A stretch of DNA of 12,479 bases. Source: Cytophagales bacterium. GTDB taxonomy: Bacteria > Bacteroidota > Bacteroidia > Cytophagales > MED-G16. Made by a program: the position numbers and the translations under genes. Under the pieces are notes generated by a model. It ran no database searches. It worked only from the letters and a program-made list of their open reading frames with translations, and was not told the DNA's origin. The DNA is taken from NCBI GenBank assembly GCA_029940715.1, contig JAPYTU010000043.1:1-12479 (forward strand), given 5' to 3'. Shown here in pieces: positions 1-7,055 of this stretch. Within the stretch, counting starts at the first letter, position 1; each line of letters starts with the position of its first letter.

Positions 1-132
1 TTTATTATATTTTTTATGATGTCTAGAGCTTTTGCTGAGAATGGTTCTTTAAATGTTTTGCTAGCAGTATGGTTACCAAATATTATTTTTGGTTTGCTAA
101 CAATTTATTTATATAGGCTTATACCTAAGTGA
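1..132 (+). CDS. LptF/LptG (YjgP/YjgQ) family permease, C-terminal fragment
   Basis: The reading frame is open from base 1 and ends at TGA 130-132, leaving the last 43 residues. The visible part is hydrophobic and contains 'LLAVWLPNIIFG', which matches the last transmembrane segment of LptF/LptG permeases (family pattern roughly 'aaWlPNllf'), followed by a short tail ending in RLIPK. Family members are inner-membrane subunits of the LptB2FG transporter that extracts lipopolysaccharide for delivery to the outer membrane. LptF and LptG cannot be told apart from this piece. Its stop codon directly abuts the stop of the opposing gene, so no terminator lies between them. The call rests on one short but characteristic motif. 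Confidence 0.72.
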   Translation, partial: FIIFFMMSRAFAENGSLNVLLAVWLPNIIFGLLTIYLYRLIPK

Positions 133-609
133 TTAAAAGTAAGATAATTTTACATTTTTAGTAAAAACTTCTATAATTCTGTCACCGTTAAGACTTCGGA
201 TATAATTTTCAAATTCTTTTGTATCTTGATATCTAATCATAATTGCAATATCTAAGATTTCAGATATTTGTTTTATTGCTTCTTCTTTTGTTAATGTATT
301 TTTATTAATTTTTTTTTTGTAATATTTTGCTGCGGTTATTTTTGACATAGCAAAATATATAGGTTGTTTTTCTATTCTAATCATACTATTTAATCTAGTA
401 GCTGTTGGTGGATCCTCCCATTTATAGGCTAGTTCTAATAATTTAATTTTATTTGCGATAACATTACCAAGAAAATGAGGCTTTATATAATTTTCATTTT
501 CAAGAACTTCCTCATTTAAACTTGATGGAAGAAAATCAAATTCAAAGTTTTGAGAGTAAGTGATGGCTGATGAAAATATTAATAAAAATAGAATAGTTAT
601 TTTTTTCAT
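133..609 (-). CDS. Small secreted protein of unknown function
   Basis: This is a 158-residue protein that I do not recognise. It starts with a typical Flavobacteriia signal peptide: MKK, a hydrophobic stretch at about residues 5-17, and a likely cleavage site after 'TYSQ' near residue 20. There is no lipoprotein cysteine. The mature part is about 138 residues, soluble, Lys/Glu/Ile-rich and probably mostly helical, with no cysteine or catalytic motif. It should be periplasmic or exported. It lies 70 nt downstream of pgk on the same strand, and a good -7 box in that gap suggests its own promoter. The start is the only ATG that includes the signal peptide. The signal peptide and normal composition make it a likely real gene. 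Confidence 0.75.
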   Translation of the reverse strand: MKKITILFLLIFSSAITYSQNFEFDFLPSSLNEEVLENENYIKPHFLGNVIANKIKLLELAYKWEDPPTATRLNSMIRIEKQPIYFAMSKITAAKYYKKKINKNTLTKEEAIKQISEILDIAIMIRYQDTKEFENYIRSLNGDRIIEVFTKNVKLSYF

Positions 610-644
610 ATTGGCAAAAATATAATTTTTTTTATAAAATGCAT

Positions 645-679
645 AAAAAATATTAAATCAAAATTATACAATATTTTTT
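645..679 (-). terminator. Weak AT-only hairpin after pgk
   Basis: Just downstream of the pgk stop, a 10-bp inverted repeat (645-654 with 670-679) encloses a 15-nt loop. On the minus strand it would form after the pgk TAA and end in a run of T. The stem is entirely A/T, so it is weak and could arise by chance in sequence of this composition. It is the only terminator-like structure at the end of the ilvD-to-pgk string. Confidence 0.25.
659..666 (-). promoter_or_regulatory. Candidate Bacteroidota -7 box before the 133-609 gene
   Basis: On the minus strand these bases read TAATTTTG, a full match to the Bacteroidota -7 consensus TAnnTTTG, 50 nt upstream of the ATG of the secreted protein. No TTG-type -33 element is visible at the expected spacing. 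Such boxes are not rare in sequence this AT-rich. Confidence 0.3.
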
Positions 680-1864
680 TTAATTTAAAATTTTTAGAGC
701 TGGTAAGAACCCATTAGAAATATAGTAAAGTAAAGATCCGCCTCCTGTAGATATAAATGAAATATTTTTTGAAAAATTATTTTTGTTTATAGCTGCTACT
801 GAATCTCCTCCACCTACTAATGAAAAAGCTCCTTTTTTTGTTGTATTTGATACTGATTCGGCAATTTTATTTGTTCCGTTTGAAAATTCATTAATTTCAA
901 AAACTCCCATTGGACCGTTCCATAATATTTTTTTTGATTTTTCTATTATATTTTTAAAAGTATTAATTGATTTTGGACCAATATCTAAATTCATCATTCC
1001 TTTTTTAATATTATTTGAATAACTGATTTCAGTTTTACATCTAAATTTAATTGTATTAGCTATGATGCAGTCTTCTGGAAGATGAATCTTTACATTATAT
1101 TTTTTTGCTTCTTTTAATAAAATAATTGCTGTATCAATTTTATCATTTTCATATAAAGATGAACCAATATTTCCTCCTAGTGCTTTTATGAATGTATTTG
1201 ACATTGCTCCACCTATTATTATATGATCAACTGTTTTAATTAATTTTTTAATAATATCTATTTTATCTGATATTTTTTTCCCACCTAAAATTGCAGTAAA
1301 GGGTTTTGATTTACTTTTTAATATTCTGTTTATATTATAAAGTTCTTTTTCGATTAATGTACCAACACATTTTTCTTTAAAATATTGAGTTACTGAATAA
1401 GTTGATGCATGTTTTCTATGTGATGTTCCAAAGGCATCATTTACGTACACATCAGCTAATGATGCTAAATTTTTAGAAAATTTTTTATCGCATAGTTTTT
1501 CTTCTTTGCAAAATCTTAAATTTTCAAGGATAGTTACAGATCCTTTACTTATCTTTTTTTTAATGCTGCTTCCATTATGAATATAATTTTTTATTAATGT
1601 TACTTTTTTACCAATTTCTTTTTCTATAGTAGAAGTAATATTATCAAAAGAAAATTTTTTTTCATAACCTTCTCCTTTAGGTTCTCCTAAGTGACTCATT
1701 AGAATACATGAGCCTTTATTATTTAGTATGTAGTTAATTGTTTTTAATGAATTTTTTATTCTTGTGTTATCTGATACTTCTAGATTAGAATTGAGTGGCA
1801 CATTATAATCAACTCTAATTAATGCAATTTTGTTTTTGAAATTTATATCAGTTATTAAATTCAT
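680..1864 (-). CDS. pgk: Phosphoglycerate kinase
   Basis: This 394-residue protein has the usual PGK length and transfers phosphate between 1,3-bisphosphoglycerate and ADP in cytosolic glycolysis and gluconeogenesis. N-terminal substrate-domain motifs are present: RVDYNVPL (17-24), TRIKNSL (34-40), SHLGEPKG (57-64), LENLRF (113-118) and GTSHRKHAST (146-155). C-terminal nucleotide-domain motifs follow: GGKKISDKI (194-202), WNGPMGVFE, GGGDSVAA and STGGGS near the end. Two departures stand out. Residue 61 is Glu (codon GAA), where the family has Arg in SHLGRP. Residue 196 is Lys, where GGAKVSDKI is usual. The other basic-patch residues (R35, H58, R117, R150) are in place. The start lies 4 nt after the sua5 stop, so it is the distal gene of the string. 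The frame is intact and the identity is secure; full activity is likely but not shown. Confidence 0.96.
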   Translation of the reverse strand: MNLITDINFKNKIALIRVDYNVPLNSNLEVSDNTRIKNSLKTINYILNNKGSCILMSHLGEPKGEGYEKKFSFDNITSTIEKEIGKKVTLIKNYIHNGSSIKKKISKGSVTILENLRFCKEEKLCDKKFSKNLASLADVYVNDAFGTSHRKHASTYSVTQYFKEKCVGTLIEKELYNINRILKSKSKPFTAILGGKKISDKIDIIKKLIKTVDHIIIGGAMSNTFIKALGGNIGSSLYENDKIDTAIILLKEAKKYNVKIHLPEDCIIANTIKFRCKTEISYSNNIKKGMMNLDIGPKSINTFKNIIEKSKKILWNGPMGVFEINEFSNGTNKIAESVSNTTKKGAFSLVGGGDSVAAINKNNFSKNISFISTGGGSLLYYISNGFLPALKILN

Positions 1865-1868
1865 TCTA

Positions 1869-2822
1869 CTAATATTTTTCAGAAGATTTTATAATTCTAT
1901 CATTGATACTTTTACCAATTAATTTGTCTGGTAATAAAGTTGTTATAATAATATCAATATCCATATTATCCAATAAATACAAAGATGAATATAAATTTTT
2001 TGAAGCTTCCTTAAGTGAAGAATTTTTTGATAATACTATCTGCAAATTATTATCTACCAATTTATTTTTTTTATTATAGCACAGAACTCCTATTTTTTTA
2101 TTATTATGTTTATTGATTAATTTTTCTATATTTCCAACAAACAATTTTTTAGTTGGAGAATAATGATTTTTGAAAGATCCAGGTAAAGAATTTTTATTTG
2201 AAAAGTTGTAGTCAACTCTTCCAATAATTTTTTCAATATTTTTAACGGTTAAGCTTCCTAATCTATAAACAATTGTTTGGGTTTTTTTAAAACCAATAAT
2301 TGTTGATTCAATTCCCACTGAACAATTTCCATCATCTAATATATAATCAATTCCATCATCAAAATTTTGGAGAACATGATTAACACAGGTTGGGGATATA
2401 TATCCAAACATATTTGCACTAGGTGCTGCAATTGGAAAATCAAGTTTTTCTAAAAGTTTTAATGTAATTCTATTATTTGGAATTCTAAATCCTACAGTTT
2501 TTAAATTGGATGTTGTGATATCAGGTATTATATTTTTTTTTTCAAATAATATTGTTAATGGTCCTGGCCAAAAAAGATCATTTAATAATTTTGCTTTTGT
2601 TGGAATTTTTTTGACATATTGACTGATTTTTTCTATTGAATTTGTATGACAAATTAATGGGTCATTTTGAGGTCTTTTTTTTAGCTTAAATAATTTATTA
2701 ACTGCTTTTTTGGATAGAGCATTTGCACCTAATCCGTATACAGTTTCTGTGGGTATTACAACAATGTTATTTTTTTTTAAATTTAAAACTGCTAAATCTA
2801 AATTTTTTCCTGTATTAATCAT
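1869..2822 (-). CDS. sua5: L-threonylcarbamoyladenylate synthase, Sua5 type
   Basis: This 317-residue enzyme makes threonylcarbamoyl-AMP from threonine, bicarbonate and ATP. The TsaBDE partners then use it to form t6A37 on ANN-decoding tRNAs in the cytosol. The YrdC-like catalytic domain covers about residues 8-200, with IPTETVYGLGANA (23-35), KKRPQNDPLICH (48-59), FWPGPLTILF (84-93), PIAAPSAN.FGYISPT (130-145) and GIESTIIGF (170-178). The linker LPGSFKNHYSPT (213-224) corresponds to the SPGM.Y.HY.P signature of Sua5, and a roughly 90-residue Sua5-type C-terminal domain follows. This makes it the long Sua5 form rather than short TsaC. The ATG overlaps the terminal TGA of the queA remnant (ATGA, 2819-2822), a relic of coupling to an intact queA. 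Confidence 0.95.
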   Translation of the reverse strand: MINTGKNLDLAVLNLKKNNIVVIPTETVYGLGANALSKKAVNKLFKLKKRPQNDPLICHTNSIEKISQYVKKIPTKAKLLNDLFWPGPLTILFEKKNIIPDITTSNLKTVGFRIPNNRITLKLLEKLDFPIAAPSANMFGYISPTCVNHVLQNFDDGIDYILDDGNCSVGIESTIIGFKKTQTIVYRLGSLTVKNIEKIIGRVDYNFSNKNSLPGSFKNHYSPTKKLFVGNIEKLINKHNNKKIGVLCYNKKNKLVDNNLQIVLSKNSSLKEASKNLYSSLYLLDNMDIDIIITTLLPDKLIGKSINDRIIKSSEKY

Positions 2823-3708
2823 TTTTTAAATAATAATGAGCTATCTCCATAACTTAATAATCTTTAATTATTTTTTATAGCGAACTTATAAAGTTTTTTC
2901 CAATCTTCTCCAATGAATGTAGCAATTAATAGAATAATGTTGATTGAGGATAATGAAAATTTGTTATAAGCTGATCACACATTTTAAAATTATATCTAGG
3001 TAAAATAAAAATACTTGTATTTAAGTGCATAATATTTAATTTATTTTTTTCCATATAATTAATTATTTCTTCCATATTTTCTTTTTTAGTTAGTTTATTG
3101 CTCATTTTATTTATTAATGATTTTGTAAAATGAAGGCCTGCAGTAGGTGATGTAATTGATCCTTGATCTTTTGAGTAAATAGTTTGGTAATTAATTAAGT
3201 CTTCTGGTAAAGAGTCTCTTTTTAAGTATGGGGGAAGTGATATTTTTCCAAAAATTTCAAGTATTTCTAATCAAGTTTTATTTTTGTTCCAAGTGAACAT
3301 TACTTATTATCTTTTAGTTGTTTTACTTTTAAAGTAATGTCACTATCTGCTTTGTCAATTGTTTCATTTTCTTTCCATTTTTTTATATTTTTTATCATTG
3401 TTTCAACAATAATTTTCTTTTTATTAAATAGTAAATTTTTATTGAATAGATTAATTACTAAAATTTCAATTTTTGTATTGTTTCTGTTTTTAAAAATAAG
3501 TCTAGCATTAATAACTTTTGAATTGTTAAAAAAAACTGATGAGTCTGAAGGTATATTTTTATCAATGTTATAAAATTTTTGATTTATTAATTTACCTTTT
3601 TTGCAATCTAATAATTTAGAATCATCCCTTTTTGATTTATGGTATTTTGCAATCCTATTATTTCCTAAACTATAATTTATAGTTATCTAAATTTAAATCG
3701 CTAATCAT
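2819..3708 (-). pseudogene. queA: Decayed queA (tRNA preQ1(34) S-adenosylmethionine ribosyltransferase-isomerase)
   Basis: No long frame survives, but the minus strand read across frames gives an ordered QueA sequence. MISDLNLDNYK (3708-3676) is followed by an extra base near 3675. Next come LGNNRIAKYHKSKRDDSKLL, FFNNSKVINARL (the N.T.V..ARL region) and IKKWKENE, ending at TAA 3302-3300 after a 1-nt loss. Back in the first frame are FTWNKNKT, TGA 3273-3271, IFGKISLPPYLKRD, YQTIYSKDQGS and TSPTAGLHFT. A junction near 3085-3102 lacks roughly 100-130 codons. The sequence resumes with INYMEKNKLN, PRYNFKMCDQLITNFH and PQSTL. Another 1-nt loss near 2932 leads to IATFIGEDWKKLYKF, TAA 2866-2864 and LSYGDSSLLF. 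The missing block should carry TLHVG.GTF, the H.MH.E region and VGTTS.R. QueA adds the epoxycyclopentanediol group during queuosine synthesis, and this copy cannot work. It sits 18 nt after ilvC and overlaps the sua5 start. Confidence 0.93.
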
Positions 3709-3726
3709 GTACAGATAAAAAATTTT

Positions 3727-4764
3727 TTATGGTCTAAGTTTCCTAACTTCTGATCCTGTTTTCCATAACTCTGAATTTCTTAATTCTTTTAATTCTTTTT
3801 CTAAATTTATTCTATAATCACTTTTTTGATTTGCTTCAATAGTTATCTTAGTTTCCTTTCCTTTCTCTACAGATTCATATAGTTCTTCAAAAATAGGGTA
3901 TACTGCATCTCTAAATTTTTTCCACCAATCCAGTGCACCTCTTTGAGCAGTTGTAGAACAGTTAGCATACATCCAATCCATTCCATTTTCTGCAACTAGA
4001 GGATATAATGATTGTGTTGCCTCTTCTACAGTCTCATTAAATGCTTCTGATGGAGAATGACCTTTTTTTCTTAGAATATCATATTGAGCTGCAAAAAGAC
4101 CTTGAATGGCACCCATTAATGTTCCTCTCTCACCAGTTAAATCACTGTATACTTCTTTTTTAAAAGTAGTTTCGAAAAGATATCCAGATCCAACCCCTAT
4201 ACCTAAAGCTATGACTTTATTTCTTGCATTGCCTGTAGCATCTTGATGTATTGCAAAGCTTGAATTTAATCCGTTTCCTGCTACAAAAAGTCTTCTTAAG
4301 CTGGTTCCAGATCCTTTTGGTGCTACTAATATTACATCTATGTCATTGGGTGGATTAATTCTAGTCTGATCATTATATGTGATACCAAAACCATGGGAAA
4401 AATATAATGCCTTTCCTTTTGTTAAATATTTTTTAATTTTTGGCCATACACTTATCTGTCCAGCATCTGATAATAGATATTGAATAATAGTTCCTTTATC
4501 ACAAGCTTCATATATGTCAAATAAATTTTTTCCTTCTATCCATCCATCTGAAATAGCTTTATCCCAAGATTTTGAATTTTTTCTTTGTCCAACAATAACA
4601 TTGAAACCATTGTCTTTTAAATTCAATGATTGACCAGGGCCTTGTATTCCATAACCAATAACAGCAATGACTTCATTTTTTAAGTACTCAACTGCTTTAT
4701 TTAATGGAAATTCTTTTCTAGTTACAACTTCTTCTATTGTACCACCAAAATTAATTTTTGCCAT
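3727..4764 (-). CDS. ilvC: Ketol-acid reductoisomerase (NADP+), short class I form
   Basis: This 345-residue enzyme converts acetolactate and acetohydroxybutyrate to the dihydroxy acids of valine and isoleucine synthesis. The N-terminal Rossmann domain carries GYGIQGPGQ (37-45), the variant of G.G..G found in Bacteroidota enzymes. GQRKNSKSWDKA (59-70) has R61, S64 and S66 placed to bind the NADPH 2'-phosphate. FSHGFG (122-127) includes the conserved His. The C-terminal knotted domain has SDLTGERGTLMG (207-218) with Mg2+ ligands D208 and E212, the acidic stretch ETVEEATQSLYPL (244-256), and MYANCSTTAQRGALDW (265-280). The length fits the short form, not the roughly 490-residue enterobacterial form. 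It lies 7 nt after ilvN in the ilvDBNC string. The frame is intact and all key residues are present. Confidence 0.97.
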   Translation of the reverse strand: MAKINFGGTIEEVVTRKEFPLNKAVEYLKNEVIAVIGYGIQGPGQSLNLKDNGFNVIVGQRKNSKSWDKAISDGWIEGKNLFDIYEACDKGTIIQYLLSDAGQISVWPKIKKYLTKGKALYFSHGFGITYNDQTRINPPNDIDVILVAPKGSGTSLRRLFVAGNGLNSSFAIHQDATGNARNKVIALGIGVGSGYLFETTFKKEVYSDLTGERGTLMGAIQGLFAAQYDILRKKGHSPSEAFNETVEEATQSLYPLVAENGMDWMYANCSTTAQRGALDWWKKFRDAVYPIFEELYESVEKGKETKITIEANQKSDYRINLEKELKELRNSELWKTGSEVRKLRP

Positions 4765-4771
4765 AATTTAT

Positions 4772-5368
4772 TTATTTAATATTTAATTTATTTGATTTTA
4801 TTTTTTCAAGTTCTTTTATAAAATTTTTAGTTTTTCTTTTTGATTTAGATACTGCAACTCTACCGGATCTAACAAACTCTAAGATACTTCCAAATTTTTC
4901 AAGTTCATCATAGAGTTTTTGGGTTCCTACTTTTGTACCTGTTTTTTGAATAATAATATGGTCTTCTTCTATTTTTAAAATTTTTGCTCCATATTTTCTA
5001 ATAATAATTTTTTCAACAAGATCGCCTTTTAAAAACATTTTAGTAGATAATTTATACAAAGCTATTTCTTGATAGTATATTTCATCTTCCTCATAAAGAA
5101 ATGCTGCCAACACATCAATAAGTTTATTTATATGATTAACAACTTTTATAATTTTTTCTTTACTTGAATTAACTACAATTGTGAATCTACTTACACCCTT
5201 TACTTCAGTTGAAGAGACATTCAAACTATCTATATTCATTTTTCTTCTATTAAATATTATAGTTATATGATTAAGAAGTCCAGCTTTATTTTCTGTGAGG
5301 ACAGATAATGTATATTCCTTACTTTCTTTTTTGGACCTTTTGAATTGATATATACCTTTTTTTTTCAT
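4772..5368 (-). CDS. ilvN: Acetolactate synthase small (regulatory) subunit
   Basis: This 198-residue regulatory subunit of acetohydroxyacid synthase binds the catalytic subunit, stimulates it and confers valine feedback. An N-terminal ACT domain spans about residues 18-92. It includes LSVLTENKAGLLNHI (21-35), the family's 'L.V.TEN..G.L..I' pattern with the glycine turn that binds valine, and RRKMNIDSLNVSSTE (41-55), equivalent to 'RRG.NI.SL.V..TE'. A second ACT-like C-terminal domain covers about 100-185. The protein is longer than the roughly 163-residue enterobacterial IlvH because of a basic N-terminal extension and a Lys-rich tail. Its ATG overlaps the ilvB stop as ATGA (5365-5368), so the two subunits are translationally coupled. 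Confidence 0.95.
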   Translation of the reverse strand: MKKKGIYQFKRSKKESKEYTLSVLTENKAGLLNHITIIFNRRKMNIDSLNVSSTEVKGVSRFTIVVNSSKEKIIKVVNHINKLIDVLAAFLYEEDEIYYQEIALYKLSTKMFLKGDLVEKIIIRKYGAKILKIEEDHIIIQKTGTKVGTQKLYDELEKFGSILEFVRSGRVAVSKSKRKTKNFIKELEKIKSNKLNIK

Positions 5369-7053
5369 TCTAATCTAATATTTGACACTGAATCACCAGA
5401 TGTAACCATTGGAAAAACATTTTCTTCTTTTTCTACTACAACTTCTAATAAGTAAGCATTTTTATAGTCTAAAAGTTTTTGGATAGATTTTTTAAGTTTT
5501 GATTTATTTTCTACTTTATTATTTTTTATACCATAACCTTCTGCTATTTTTTGAAAATCTGGATTTTTCATTTCTGTAAAAGAATATCTGTTTTCAAAAA
5601 ATAGTTCTTGCCATTGTCTAACCATTCCAAGAAAGTTATTATTTAATAGAATGATTTTTACACCAATATTATATTGAGATATTGTTGCTAATTCTTGGAT
5701 GGTCATTTGAATTCCACCATCACCAATTATTGCAATAACCTCTCTTTTTGGTTGTCCTAATTTTGCTCCCAAAGAAGCTGGTAATGCAAATCCCATCGTG
5801 CCTAGTCCTCCAGAAGTAATATTGCTTTTAGGTTTCGTAAATTTATAGTACCTGGATGCAATCATTTGGTGTTGTCCTACATCAGTAACTATTATAGATT
5901 TTCCATCAGTCATTTCAGATATTAAATGAATTACTTCTGTCATTTTTATTTCTTTACCATCATGATTTAATTCTTTTTTTATTATTTTATTAAATTCTAT
6001 CTCATCACATTTTTTAAATTCACTCATCCAGTTTTTATATTCATTTTTATTTATAAATGGTAGTAAATTTATAAGTGCTTGTTTTGCATCGGCATTTATA
6101 GCGACATCTACTTTAATAATTTTATTAATTTCAGATTGGTCTATTTCAATATGAATAATTTTAGCATTAATTCCATATTTTGATGTATCTCCAGTAACTC
6201 TATCATCAAATCTCATTCCTATTGCTATTAATAGATCTGCTTCATTAGTTTTAATATTCGGTCCATAATTACCATGCATCCCAAGAAAGCCTACATAGTT
6301 TTTATGAATACAACTTATAGCAGATAGACCTAAGAGAGTGGATGCCATAGGAATTCCAGATTTTTCTGAGAATTGAATTAATTCTTTTTCAGCATTTGAA
6401 AGTAAAACACCTTGTCCAACTAAAATTAAAGGTTTTTTTGAATTGTTTATTAAATCAGAAGCTTTTTTAATGGAATCTTTATTCAGTATGGGATAGGGAT
6501 GATAACTACGAATTTTTTCACATTTTTTATATGTAAATTTTATTTTTGCAAACTGTGCATCTTTAGTAATATCAATTAGTACAGGTCCTGGTCTTCCTGA
6601 TGCAGCTATATAAAAAGCTTTAGACATAATTTCAGAAATTTTATCAGCATTTGTAATTTGATTATTCCATTTTGTTACAGGCATGGATATTCCTATAATA
6701 TCAGATTCTTGAAATGCATCTGTTCCAAGTAAATGTGATGGTACCTGTCCTGTTATACATACGAGAGGAGTTGAATCAATCTGTGCGTCAGCTAATCCTG
6801 TAATTAAATTTGTTGCTCCTGGACCTGATGTTGCAAAACAAACACCAACTTTTCCAGAAACTCTAGAATATCCTTGAGCTGCATGGATTGCCCCCTGTTC
6901 ATGCCTAGTTAATATGTGATTTAATTTGTCTGAATAATTATATAAAGCATCATAAATAGGCATAATTGCTCCTCCAGGATATCCGAAAATAGTTTGAACT
7001 CCTTCTTTAACTAAAACTTGCATGATTGCATCAGAACCACTTATTTTTTTCAT
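5365..7053 (-). CDS. ilvB: Acetolactate synthase large (catalytic) subunit
   Basis: This 562-residue thiamine-diphosphate enzyme condenses pyruvate with pyruvate or 2-oxobutyrate, the first committed step of valine, leucine and isoleucine synthesis. The N-terminal PYR domain shows FGYPGGAIMPIYDAL (23-37), the catalytic glutamate E52 in HEQGAIHAAQGYSR (51-64) and TSGPGATN (75-82). A central FAD-binding-type domain includes GMRFDDRVTGD. The C-terminal PP domain has the TPP-Mg2+ motif from GDGG (444-447) to NNN (471-473), followed by FLGMVRQWQ (474-482), which lines the active-site entrance. All key residues are present and the length is normal. The start is 2 nt after the ilvD stop, and the TGA stop overlaps the ilvN start. 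Confidence 0.97.
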   Translation of the reverse strand: MKKISGSDAIMQVLVKEGVQTIFGYPGGAIMPIYDALYNYSDKLNHILTRHEQGAIHAAQGYSRVSGKVGVCFATSGPGATNLITGLADAQIDSTPLVCITGQVPSHLLGTDAFQESDIIGISMPVTKWNNQITNADKISEIMSKAFYIAASGRPGPVLIDITKDAQFAKIKFTYKKCEKIRSYHPYPILNKDSIKKASDLINNSKKPLILVGQGVLLSNAEKELIQFSEKSGIPMASTLLGLSAISCIHKNYVGFLGMHGNYGPNIKTNEADLLIAIGMRFDDRVTGDTSKYGINAKIIHIEIDQSEINKIIKVDVAINADAKQALINLLPFINKNEYKNWMSEFKKCDEIEFNKIIKKELNHDGKEIKMTEVIHLISEMTDGKSIIVTDVGQHQMIASRYYKFTKPKSNITSGGLGTMGFALPASLGAKLGQPKREVIAIIGDGGIQMTIQELATISQYNIGVKIILLNNNFLGMVRQWQELFFENRYSFTEMKNPDFQKIAEGYGIKNNKVENKSKLKKSIQKLLDYKNAYLLEVVVEKEENVFPMVTSGDSVSNIRLE

Positions 7054-7055
7054 TA

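Noticed and set aside
783..1022. Plus-strand frame opposite pgk
   Set aside because: It is a shadow of the pgk coding sequence, whose conserved glycine-rich motifs occupy the other strand.
3271..3273. TGA in the queA remnant as recoded Trp or selenocysteine
   Set aside because: TGA serves as the true stop of the permease fragment and of ilvB here, intact genes use TGG for Trp, and the other frameshifts and deletion make recoding irrelevant.
3337..3573. Plus-strand 78-codon frame rich in Phe/Ile in the ilvC-sua5 gap
   Set aside because: It is antisense to the QueA-like segment around FFNNSKVINARL and IKKWKENE. Its hydrophobic look is only the complement of Lys/Asn/Ile-rich coding sequence.
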